Assembly: GCA_035533275.1 (NCBI GenBank)
Contig: DATLUD010000039.1
Coordinates: 49,680 to 113,679 of the forward strand
DNA: 64,000 nucleotides
Origin: SCRA01 sp035533275
GTDB taxonomy: Bacteria > Vulcanimicrobiota > Vulcanimicrobiia > Vulcanimicrobiales > SCRA01
Reading direction: 5' to 3'
Part shown: in pieces, positions 16,575 through 23,798 of the stretch
How positions within the stretch are numbered: the first letter of the stretch is position 1
How the letters are laid out: every line of letters begins with the position of its first letter
Made by a program: the position numbers and the translations under genes
The notes under the pieces: model-generated
Seen by the model: the letters and a program-made list of their open reading frames with translations, nothing else
What the model was told of the DNA's origin: nothing
Database searches by the model: none

Positions 16575-17221
16575 CGCCGCCCTCCGCCCAGCATCCGGCG
16601 CGGGCGCGTCTGGACGCCTACGTCGAGCTGCTGCTGGAGGCCAACCGCCGGGTCAACCTGACGGCGGCGCGCACGCCCGAGGCGATCTGGGAGCACGTCG
16701 AGGACAGCCTGACGGTGGCGCCCTTCGTGCGGGGCGAGCTGGTCGACGTCGGCTCCGGGGGAGGCCTGCCGGCGATTCCGCTGGCCATCGTGTGCGGAGT
16801 GCCCGTGACCATGATCGAGGCCGTCGCCAAGAAAGCGGCCTTCCTGCGGGCGGCGCTCTCCGAGTTGGGTCTGGCCGGCGAGGTGGTGGTGGGACGGGCT
16901 GAAAGCGTCGGCCACGACCCGGCGTACCGCGAGCGCTTCGAGACGGCCACCGCGCGCGCCGTCTCCACGGCGCCGACCGTCTTGGAGCTGACCCTGCCGC
17001 TGCTCCGCGTGGGAGGTCGCGCCGTCCTCCAGCGCGGTCGCCTGGACGAGGCCGAGCGCCGCGCCCTAGAGGCCGCCGCCCCGATGCTGGGCGGGGGGGC
17101 CGTGGAGGAGCACCTGCTCGGCGGCGAGCGTCGCCTGCTGGTGATCGAGAAGCGGACGGCGACGCCCGTGCGCTTTCCGCGCCGCGTGGGCGTGCCGGAG
17201 AAGCGGCCGCTCTGCCTCTGA
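16571..17221 (+). CDS. rsmG: 16S rRNA (guanine-N7) methyltransferase RsmG
   Basis: The 216-residue protein has the class I SAM-binding loop VDVGSGGGLPAIPLAI and the RsmG-typical start YVELLLEANRRVNLTAARTPEAIWEHVEDSL. It methylates N7 of G527 (E. coli numbering) in 16S rRNA. A GTG start at 16571 overlaps the mnmG stop. The C-terminal 25 residues are basic and Pro-rich. A parS-like site lies 17 nt after its stop. Confidence 0.95.
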   Translation: MTPPSAQHPARARLDAYVELLLEANRRVNLTAARTPEAIWEHVEDSLTVAPFVRGELVDVGSGGGLPAIPLAIVCGVPVTMIEAVAKKAAFLRAALSELGLAGEVVVGRAESVGHDPAYRERFETATARAVSTAPTVLELTLPLLRVGGRAVLQRGRLDEAERRALEAAAPMLGGGAVEEHLLGGERRLLVIEKRTATPVRFPRRVGVPEKRPLCL

Positions 17222-17238
17222 GACCGGCGGCCGGAGAA

Positions 17239-17254
17239 TGTTCCACGTGAAACA
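17239..17254. promoter_or_regulatory. parS site (one mismatch) between rsmG and cca
   Basis: TGTTCCACGTGAAACA differs from the consensus parS TGTTTCACGTGAAACA at one position, which breaks the palindrome at a single pair. It is non-coding here. ParB encoded at 19600 is the expected ligand. Confidence 0.85.
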
Positions 17255-17314
17255 TCCGCGGCGCGGAGCCGACGGCGGGGCGGTAATCCCGCCAAGGCCC
17301 CGAAGAGAGGCGCC

Positions 17315-18709
17315 ATGGAGACCTACCCGCTCGACGCCGCTCTGGCCGCCGCGTTCCCCGGGAGCGTCTACGCCGTCGGCGGACGGGTGCGGGACGAGGA
17401 GATGGCAGCGATCCTCGGCGTCCCGCGCCGCCACAAGGACTCGGACTACGTCGTCGTCGGCCTCTCCGTCGACGAGGTTCGCCGCCGGCTGGAGGCTCTG
17501 GGGCGCGTCGACCTGGTGGGGGTGAGCTTCGCCGTCTTCAAGCTGAGCGCCGAGGGCGTGACCGCGGACGTGGCCCTGCCGCGGCGCGAGCGGTCGACCG
17601 GGAGCGGCCACCGCGACTTCGTCGTGGAATCTGGCCCGGAGGTGACGCTCGAGGAGGACCTCGGGCGCCGCGACTTCCGGATGAACATGATGGCCCGGGC
17701 GCTCGGCACGGGGGCGCTGATCGATCTCTACGGCGGCGTCGAGGACATCCGCTGGCGGCGCATCGACATCGTCTCGGAGCGCAGCTTCGAGGAAGACCCC
17801 CTGCGCATGCTGCGCGCCGTGCAGTTCGCGGCCCGCTTCGAGTTCGCGCTGACGCCGCGCACGCTGGCGGCCATGCGCGCGGCGGCGCCGCTGGTCCGGG
17901 AAGTCTCCGCCGAGCGCATCGCCGACGAGCTCACCAAGCTGCTGACGCGCGCCGACCGCCCCTCGCAGGGCTTCGAGCTCCTGCGCGAGACGGGCGTGCT
18001 CCCGCACGTCTGGCCGGAGTTGCTGGAGGGCTACGGCGTCGAGCAGAACGAGTGGCACGCCTACGACGTCTGGCACCATGCCATGGCAACGCTCGACGCC
18101 TCCCGGGGCGATCTGGTCGATCGCTTGGCGGCGGTGCTCCACGACGTGGGGAAGCCGCGGACCAAGGAGGGGCCGACGTTCTACCGCCACGAGATCGTGG
18201 GCGCGGAGATGGCGCGTGAGATGCTGAGCCGGCTACGCTTTCCCGGTCACGTGATCGACGACGTGGAGGCTCTGGTGCGCCACCACATGTATCACACCTC
18301 GCCGGAGATGACTCCCGGAGCCGTGCGGCGCTTCATCCGGCGGGTCGGCCCCGAGCGCTTGGAGCGGCTCTTCGCGCTGCGCGCCGCCGACGTGATCGGG
18401 AGCGGCCTGCCCAAGCGCGGCGACGACAACGAGCGCTTCGCCCAACGCGTGCGGACGCTGCTGGCGGCGCGGCCGCCGCTGGGGATCGCCGATCTCGCCG
18501 TGGGGGGGCGCGAGGTCATTGCCCTACTGGAGCGCTCCGGGCGCGTCCCGCACGGGTACCGCGGGGGGCCGGAGGTCGGCGCCGTCTTGCGCTACCTGCT
18601 GGAGCAGGTGACGGAGGAACCCGACCGAAACAGCCCCGCTGTGCTGCTCGCCTTGGCCGAGGCCTATCTCGGCGCCGGCGCGCCGTTTGCGCAATCGCCC
18701 GAGACATGA
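17315..18709 (+). CDS. cca: CCA-adding enzyme / poly(A) polymerase family nucleotidyltransferase with HD domain
   Basis: The 464-residue protein has the class II nucleotidyltransferase head: YAVGGRVRDEEMA (GGxVRD loop) and KDSDYVVVGL (carboxylates for metal). RRDFRMNMMARAL and EEDPLRMLRAVQFAARFEF follow, the latter the template-like neck segment. Near residue 270 an HD domain begins (LAAVLHDVGKPRTK). It would add or repair the 3' CCA of tRNAs; a poly(A) polymerase role cannot be excluded from sequence. The ATG follows GAGAGG. It is inserted between rsmG and parA, which are usually adjacent, and both parS sites flank it. Confidence 0.9.
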   Translation: METYPLDAALAAAFPGSVYAVGGRVRDEEMAAILGVPRRHKDSDYVVVGLSVDEVRRRLEALGRVDLVGVSFAVFKLSAEGVTADVALPRRERSTGSGHRDFVVESGPEVTLEEDLGRRDFRMNMMARALGTGALIDLYGGVEDIRWRRIDIVSERSFEEDPLRMLRAVQFAARFEFALTPRTLAAMRAAAPLVREVSAERIADELTKLLTRADRPSQGFELLRETGVLPHVWPELLEGYGVEQNEWHAYDVWHHAMATLDASRGDLVDRLAAVLHDVGKPRTKEGPTFYRHEIVGAEMAREMLSRLRFPGHVIDDVEALVRHHMYHTSPEMTPGAVRRFIRRVGPERLERLFALRAADVIGSGLPKRGDDNERFAQRVRTLLAARPPLGIADLAVGGREVIALLERSGRVPHGYRGGPEVGAVLRYLLEQVTEEPDRNSPAVLLALAEAYLGAGAPFAQSPET

Positions 18710-18796
18710 GGAACTCCTGGTGATCTTCCGTTCCTGCGCGCGCCCCGGCGGCTGCGCGGTTCACCTCTCCGTCCCCGGCCGCCCGCAGGGCGAGCG

Positions 18797-19603
18797 ATGA
18801 CTGTTTCACGTGAAACAGGCCGCGTGGTGGCGGTCGTGAACCAGAAGGGCGGCGTCGGAAAGAGCACCACCACGGTGAACTTGGGGGCGAGCCTGGCCGT
18901 GCTCGGCAAGCGGGTGCTGGTCGTCGACCTCGATCCGCAGGGGAACACCACGACCGGTCTGGGCATCGACAAGCGTCAGGTTGGCAAATGCGTCTACGAC
19001 GTGCTCCTCCACCGCGCGGCCGCCGGCGAGGTGCTCTTTCCCACCGAGATCCCCGGCCTCGAGATCATCCCCGCCACGCTGAACCTGGCCGGCGCGGAGA
19101 TCGAGCTGGTGAGCGCCCTCTCGCGCGAGACCCGGCTCCGCTCTGCGCTCGACGCCCTGGCGCCGGGCTACGACTATGTGCTGATCGACTGCCCGCCAAG
19201 CCTGGGGCTGCTGACCATCAACGCGCTCACCGCCGCCAACTGGGTCATCATTCCGGTCCAGGCGGAGTACTACGCCCTGGAAGGGCTCGCCCAGCTCACG
19301 ACGGTGCTCGGGCGCGTGCGCGAGGCGCTCAATCCCCCCTTGCAGATCATGGGCGTCCTGGTGACGATGGTGGACGCCCGGACCAACTTGTCCGTCGACG
19401 TCATCGACGAGGTCTCGCGCTTCTTCCCCGCGCTGGTCTTCCGGACGCGGATCCCGCGCAACGTGCGCCTCTCCGAGGCGCCCTCGTTCGGCAAGCCGGC
19501 GATCCTCTTCGACGCCAAGAGCCGCGGGGCACAGGCCTACCTGGCGCTGGCCAAGGAGGTGCTGGGCGACGGCGAGGAGCTTCACGCGGAGGTCGGGTCA
19601 TGA
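18797..19603 (+). CDS. parA: Chromosome partitioning ATPase ParA (Soj)
   Basis: The 268-residue protein has the deviant Walker A motif KGGVGKSTT (residues 17-25), DLDPQGNTTTGLG, and DYVLIDCPPSLGLLT as Walker B. It binds DNA non-specifically with ATP and drives segregation of ParB-parS complexes; it can also modulate DnaA. The first codons after ATG 18797 (TVSRETG) are themselves a perfect parS site. The parB start overlaps its stop by 4 nt. Confidence 0.96.
   Translation: MTVSRETGRVVAVVNQKGGVGKSTTTVNLGASLAVLGKRVLVVDLDPQGNTTTGLGIDKRQVGKCVYDVLLHRAAAGEVLFPTEIPGLEIIPATLNLAGAEIELVSALSRETRLRSALDALAPGYDYVLIDCPPSLGLLTINALTAANWVIIPVQAEYYALEGLAQLTTVLGRVREALNPPLQIMGVLVTMVDARTNLSVDVIDEVSRFFPALVFRTRIPRNVRLSEAPSFGKPAILFDAKSRGAQAYLALAKEVLGDGEELHAEVGS
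18802..18817. promoter_or_regulatory. Perfect parS site within the parA coding start
   Basis: TGTTTCACGTGAAACA is the exact 16-bp parS palindrome. It begins 5 nt after the A of the parA ATG and encodes residues 2-7. ParB spreading from here would cover the parA translation start and promoter region, a simple route to autorepression. Confidence 0.95.
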
Positions 19604-20466
19604 GCACTCCCCCAAAGCGCGGCCTGGGACGGGGCCTCGGCGCCTTCTTTCCGGACGGACATGGCGACCGCCCGTCCTCGCCGCTCCAGCAGGTGGCCGT
19701 CTCGGCGGTCCACCCAAACCCCCAGCAGCCGCGCCGCACGTTCGAGGACCAGAGTCTCGAGGAGCTGGCCGCGTCGATCGCGCTCCACGGCGTGCTCGTG
19801 CCCGTGCTGGTGCGCCCGCTGGCCGGCGGCCGCTACGAGCTGATCGCCGGCGAGCGCCGCTGGCGCGCCGCGCGGATGGCAGGCCTGGAGGCGATTCCGG
19901 CGGTCATCCGCTCGGCGGACGACCGGCAGAGTCTCGAGGTCGCCATCCTGGAGAACCTCCAGCGCGAGGATCTCGATCCGCTGGAGGAGGCGATGGGCTT
20001 CCGTCACCTGATCGACGAGTACGGCTTCACGCAGGAGCAGGTGGCCGAGCGCCTGGGGCGCAGCCGGCCGGCGGTCGCGAATGCCTTGCGCCTGCTCTCC
20101 TTGCCGGACGAGGTGCAGGCTCACGTCCGGGCGCGGGCCCTCAGCGCGGGCCACGCGCGGGCGCTCTTGGGGGCTAAGCCCGGAGCGATCCGGGAACTCG
20201 CCAGGCGCATCGTTTCCGAGGGGTTGACGGTTCGACAGGTTGAACGATTGGTGAGCCTCGACGGGGCCGCCAGGAGGCGCGAGCGCCGCCGCCGGCGCCT
20301 CGAGCGCGACCCGGAGATCGCCGCCTTCGAACAGCAGCTCCGCGAGCGCCTTGGCGCCCCCGTGGCGGTGGTGCCGCAGGGCCAAGGCGGGCGCCTGGAG
20401 ATCCGCTACGCGGATGGGGATGACCTGATGCGCATCGGCGACCTCCTGCTCGGCCAGACTCCCTAG
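19600..20466 (+). CDS. parB: Chromosome partitioning protein ParB (Spo0J)
   Basis: The 288-residue protein starts MSTPPKRGLGRGLGAFFP, a typical ParB N-terminus that stimulates ParA. It carries the CTP-binding/clamp motif AGERRWRAARMAGL, then LEVAILENLQREDLDPLEEA. The helix-turn-helix is FTQEQVAERLGRSRPAVANALRLLSLP. The C-terminal dimerisation segment ends GRLEIRYADGDDLMRIGDLLLG. It loads at parS and slides as a CTP-dependent clamp. The ATG at 19600 overlaps the parA stop (ATGA). Confidence 0.96.
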   Translation: MSTPPKRGLGRGLGAFFPDGHGDRPSSPLQQVAVSAVHPNPQQPRRTFEDQSLEELAASIALHGVLVPVLVRPLAGGRYELIAGERRWRAARMAGLEAIPAVIRSADDRQSLEVAILENLQREDLDPLEEAMGFRHLIDEYGFTQEQVAERLGRSRPAVANALRLLSLPDEVQAHVRARALSAGHARALLGAKPGAIRELARRIVSEGLTVRQVERLVSLDGAARRRERRRRRLERDPEIAAFEQQLRERLGAPVAVVPQGQGGRLEIRYADGDDLMRIGDLLLGQTP

Positions 20467-20503
20467 CCGGAGCGCCACTGTCTATGTTGTGGGCGAACAG
20501 ACG

Positions 20504-20536
20504 TTCTCCACAAGTACCTGTGGAAACTGTGGATGA
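20504..20536. promoter_or_regulatory. Group of DnaA-box-like 9-mers between parB and thiE
   Basis: TTCTCCACA (20504-20512) is followed by TGTGGAAA (20519-20526) and TGTGGATGA (20528-20536) on the opposite strand; each is about one base from the DnaA box. The last spans the thiE start codon. The same TTCTCCACA 9-mer occurs in the oriC group. Three in 33 nt is unlikely to be chance, but DnaA binding is unproven. Confidence 0.55.
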
Positions 20537-21171
20537 ACGAGCATAACGGGCGCCTGAGCGGCATCTACGCCATCCTCGATCACGACGGGGCCGCGGCGCG
20601 GCTCGACGCGTGCCTCGCCGCCGGGGTGCGCCTCTTTCAGTACCGCGCGAAGGAGCGTGCCACGTTGGAGACGGCGCGCGCATTGGCCGCCCGGTGCCGC
20701 GAGGCCGGCGCGCTGCTAATCGTCAACGACGATCTCGACCTGACGCTGGCCTGCGGCGCCGACGGGCTCCACCTGGGTCAGGAGGATGCCGCGGCGGCCG
20801 ACCTCGCCGAGGTGCGCCGGCGGTTGTCCGGGCGCCTTCTGGGCATCTCGACGCACGATCCGGAGCAGGCGCGGCGCTCCGTTGCGCTCGGCGCCGACTA
20901 TGTCGGCGCAGGCTCGTGCTTCCCCACGCGCTCGAAAGAGCGCGCCGTCCCGATCGGCATCGAGGGGCTGCGTGAGATCGTGGCGGCTAGCCGCGTGCCG
21001 GTGGCTGCCATCGGGGGCATCGACGCCTCCAACGTGCATCGCGTGCGTGCCGCCGGCGCGGCGATGGCCGCGGTCATCGCCGCGATCGCCGGCGCCTCCG
21101 ACGCGCGCCTCGCCGCCGCGCAGCTGGTGGCGGCGTGGGAGGGCGCGGAGATCGAGAGCGAGGCCAGGTGA
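20533..21171 (+). CDS. thiE: Thiamine-phosphate synthase
   Basis: The 212-residue TIM-barrel protein shows the ThiE signature in order: GVRLFQYRAKE, LIVNDDLDLTLACGADGLHLGQED, LLGISTHDPEQA, DYVGAGSCFPTRSKE (GS replaces the usual GP) and VAAIGGIDASNV. It joins HMP-pyrophosphate to the thiazole phosphate to give thiamine phosphate. The ATG at 20533 has a weak Shine-Dalgarno sequence. Only 66 nt separate it from parB, too little for a TPP riboswitch. thiD follows with a 4-nt overlap. Confidence 0.92.
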   Translation: MNEHNGRLSGIYAILDHDGAAARLDACLAAGVRLFQYRAKERATLETARALAARCREAGALLIVNDDLDLTLACGADGLHLGQEDAAAADLAEVRRRLSGRLLGISTHDPEQARRSVALGADYVGAGSCFPTRSKERAVPIGIEGLREIVAASRVPVAAIGGIDASNVHRVRAAGAAMAAVIAAIAGASDARLAAAQLVAAWEGAEIESEAR

Positions 21172-21929
21172 GCGCGCCGCCGGTCATCTCCATCGGCGCC
21201 AACGACCCGTGGAACGCCGCCGGCATCGGCCTCGATCTCTTGATCTTGCGCGATCTCGCCGTGCGCGGCGCCACGGTCGTGGCCGGCGTGACGGCGCAGG
21301 GGGCCGAAGGCGCCCGCGCATGGTGGCCCGTGCCGCCGGAGGCCATCGAGGCGCAGATGGCGGCGCTCTTGCCCTTGCGCGCCGGCGCCTATCGCGTGGG
21401 ACTGCTGCTCGACGCGCGCAGCGTGCGCGCCGTGGCGCGCGCGCTAGAGGACGCCCGGGTTCCCGTCGTCGTCGACCCCGTCTTCGCCGCATCGCGCGGC
21501 GGCACGTTCGCCGATGACGAGGTCGTGCGCGCGTACCGCGACGCGCTGATTCCGCGAGCGGCGCTCTTCACGCCCAACGCCGACGAAGCCGCGCGCATCC
21601 TCGGCCGCGCCATCGCGACGCCGGCCGACGCCGAGCGCGCGGCGCGCGAGCTGGTCGCGCTCGGCGCGCGCGCCGCGCTCGTGAAGGGCGGACACCTCGC
21701 CGGCGACGAGGTGGTCGACGTGCTCGCCGACGGCGAGACGATCACGCAGTTCCGGGACCGGCGCCTGGCGACGGAGATGCGCGGCACGGGATGCATCCTC
21801 GCGGTCGCGGCGGCCGCGGCGCTGGCGCAGGGCGCCGACGTTGTGGAGGCGGTGATGCGCGCGCGCCACCAAGTGCGCACGCGCATGCTCGCCGCGATCG
21901 AGATCGGGGGAATGCGCGTCGCGCGCTAG
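21168..21929 (+). CDS. thiD: Hydroxymethylpyrimidine (phosphate) kinase
   Basis: The 253-residue ribokinase-like protein has VPVVVDPVFAA, LFTPNADEAARILG, LVKGGHLAGDEVVD and the catalytic anion hole MRGTGCILAVAAA. The N-terminal substrate loop GANDPWNAAGIGLDL diverges from the usual GSDSSGGAGIQADL, so substrate preference within the HMP kinase group is less certain. A GTG at 21168 overlapping the thiE stop (GTGA) is preferred over an upstream ATG at 21135 inside thiE. With thiE it supplies the pyrimidine half and the coupling step of thiamine synthesis. Confidence 0.85.
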   Translation: MSAPPVISIGANDPWNAAGIGLDLLILRDLAVRGATVVAGVTAQGAEGARAWWPVPPEAIEAQMAALLPLRAGAYRVGLLLDARSVRAVARALEDARVPVVVDPVFAASRGGTFADDEVVRAYRDALIPRAALFTPNADEAARILGRAIATPADAERAARELVALGARAALVKGGHLAGDEVVDVLADGETITQFRDRRLATEMRGTGCILAVAAAAALAQGADVVEAVMRARHQVRTRMLAAIEIGGMRVAR

Positions 21930-21961
21930 GAGCCGAACGTCGACGACGTCCGGTTACATCC

Positions 21962-22456
21962 CTACCGCTTGCGGCGGCGCGACGAGGTCGATGAGCGCTT
22001 TGCCGTCGACGTCTGCTTCTTCGCCGGGCGCTTCGCGGCGGTCTTGCGCTTGGCCGAGGGCCTGGCCGTCGTGCGCCGCAGCGCGTTCTGCACGGAGAGC
22101 TCCCAGCGGTAACCGTCGAGATCGTGGAACCAGAGGCCCAGATGCGGGGAGCCCGGGGCCTCTGGACCGATCTCGTCGCCGGGATCCTCCATCTCCACGC
22201 CCTTGCGGCGCAGGTCGCGCAAGGCGGCTTGAAGCTCGCGCAGCGAGTCGAGATGGAACGAGACGTGCGCGATCGTCTCGGGGTGCGGCTCGCCTTTGAA
22301 GAGCGCGATCGTCACCGCGTCGTTGCCCACCGCCACGCCGCCCGGATAATCGAACTCGTGGCGCAGGTTGAGCTTCTCGATCCACCAGCGGGCGCTGGCT
22401 TTGGGGTCCCGCACCGCGAGACCAAAGTGGCCGACCACACCGAGTTTGATGGCCAT
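21962..22456 (-). CDS. VOC-superfamily (glyoxalase/bleomycin resistance-like) protein with basic tail
   Basis: The 164-residue protein has one VOC fold of paired beta-alpha-beta3 modules: VGHFGLAVRDPKASARWWIEKL at the start, HVSFHLDSLRELQ in the middle, and GLWFHDLDGYRWEL carrying the C-terminal acidic metal ligand. The substrate is unknown. The last 30 residues are an Ala/Lys/Arg/Ser/Thr tail resembling histone-H1-like tails, unusual for a VOC enzyme. The ATG at 22456 is preceded by GGAGGTG; an earlier ATG at 22477 lies on the wrong side of that site. It follows the aminotransferase gene by 24 nt and converges with thiD. Confidence 0.8.
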   Translation of the reverse strand: MAIKLGVVGHFGLAVRDPKASARWWIEKLNLRHEFDYPGGVAVGNDAVTIALFKGEPHPETIAHVSFHLDSLRELQAALRDLRRKGVEMEDPGDEIGPEAPGSPHLGLWFHDLDGYRWELSVQNALRRTTARPSAKRKTAAKRPAKKQTSTAKRSSTSSRRRKR

Positions 22457-22480
22457 CGCCTCACCTCCGTACGTCAAGCG

Positions 22481-23671
22481 TCACGCCGGAAACGCCGGGA
22501 GCGCCTCGCGGATGCGCTGCAGCGCCAGTTGCAGGTTCTCGATGGAATTGGCGTACGAGAGCCTGATGTAGCCCTTGCCGGCGGCGCCGAAGGCGCTGCC
22601 CGCCAGCGTGGCCACGCCGGCCTGCTCCAACAGGAACGTCGCCAGCTTCTTCTCGTCGCTCGTCACGCCCGTGACGTTGGGGAACGCGTAGAACGCCCCT
22701 TGGGGCATCACGCAGCGCAGCCCCGGGATCTCGTTGAGACCCTTGATCAGCACGTCGCGGCGCGCGCGAAACTCGGCGTTCATCCGCTGCACGGGCTCGT
22801 CGGGGCCCGTGAGCGCGGCCACGCCGGCGATCTGCACGAACGCCGTGGTGCACGAGACCGTGTTGTTCAAGAAGAGCGTGACGGCCTTGGCGATCTCCTT
22901 GGGCATCGCCGCGTAGCCCAAGCGCCACCCGGTCATCGCATACGCCTTCGAGAAGCCGTCGATGATGATGGTGCGCTCCAGCATGCCGGGCAGCGAGGCG
23001 ATGGAGAGGAACTCGGCGTCATAGATGTTGCGCGAGTAGATCTCGTCGGAGATCACCAGGAAGTCGTGCCGGGTGGCCAGCTCCGCGATGCGCTCGAGAT
23101 CGGCGCGCGTGAGCACGCCGCCGGTGGGGTTGTGGGGCGAGTTGATCACCAGCGCCTTGGTGCGGGGCGTGATCGCGGCCTCCAGCACGTCGAGGTCCAG
23201 CCGGAAGTCCCGCGACTCGAGCAGCGGCACGGGCACGGCCTTCGCGCCCAGGTAGGTGGCCGCCGAGGCGTACGCGGGGTAGGCGGGGTCGGCGTAGATC
23301 AACTCGTCGCCGGGATCGAGGAGCGCCGAGAGCAGGCACCAGATCACGGGCTTGCCGCCCGGGCCGGCCACCACGTTCTCCGCGCTCAGCGTCACGCCGC
23401 GGGTGCGCGAGAGGTGCCGGGCCACGGCCTCGCGCAGCTCGAGCACGCCGGCGGAGGGGACGTAGTGCGTCCACCCCTGTTCCATCGCTTCCGTCGCCGC
23501 GCGCTTGATGTGCTCGGGGGTGTCGAAGTCGGGCTCCCCGATCTCCAAGTGCACCACCGAGCGGCCCTGGCGCTCGAGCTCCTTGGCGCGAGCCATCACT
23601 TCGAAAGCGGACTCTCCGCTGAGCCTGGCGAGGGAGGCGGAGAGACGACGCTCCATGGAAGGTGCCAACAT
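22481..23671 (-). CDS. Class I/II PLP-dependent aminotransferase (aspartate aminotransferase Ib-like)
   Basis: The 396-residue protein carries HLEIGEPDFDTPEHIK, the HYVPSAGVLELREAVA substrate-loop segment, NSPHNPTGGVLT (the NPTG motif) and the PLP-lysine stretch DGFSKAYAMTGWRLGY. RLSYANSIENLQ supplies the C-terminal Arg for the substrate carboxylate. These place it in the aspartate/prephenate/aromatic aminotransferase group; the exact amino donor is not determined. ATG 23671 has GAGGA about 10 nt upstream. The divergent neighbour at 23799 shares a 127-nt intergenic region. Confidence 0.88.
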   Translation of the reverse strand: MLAPSMERRLSASLARLSGESAFEVMARAKELERQGRSVVHLEIGEPDFDTPEHIKRAATEAMEQGWTHYVPSAGVLELREAVARHLSRTRGVTLSAENVVAGPGGKPVIWCLLSALLDPGDELIYADPAYPAYASAATYLGAKAVPVPLLESRDFRLDLDVLEAAITPRTKALVINSPHNPTGGVLTRADLERIAELATRHDFLVISDEIYSRNIYDAEFLSIASLPGMLERTIIIDGFSKAYAMTGWRLGYAAMPKEIAKAVTLFLNNTVSCTTAFVQIAGVAALTGPDEPVQRMNAEFRARRDVLIKGLNEIPGLRCVMPQGAFYAFPNVTGVTSDEKKLATFLLEQAGVATLAGSAFGAAGKGYIRLSYANSIENLQLALQRIREALPAFPA

Positions 23672-23798
23672 CTCGTTTCGTATCCTCATTCCTAGCAAAG
23701 CAGCCGGGCGTAGGTTGCGGCTCGCGTCGCGGCGAACGCCTTAGGCGCATCCGCCAAGGATGGAGGATGCCTCATCACGACGTCGCCGCGGAGCGCTC

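Noticed and set aside
20467..20532. A TPP riboswitch before thiE
   Set aside because: The 66-nt spacer is too short and contains DnaA-box-like 9-mers instead of riboswitch core sequences.
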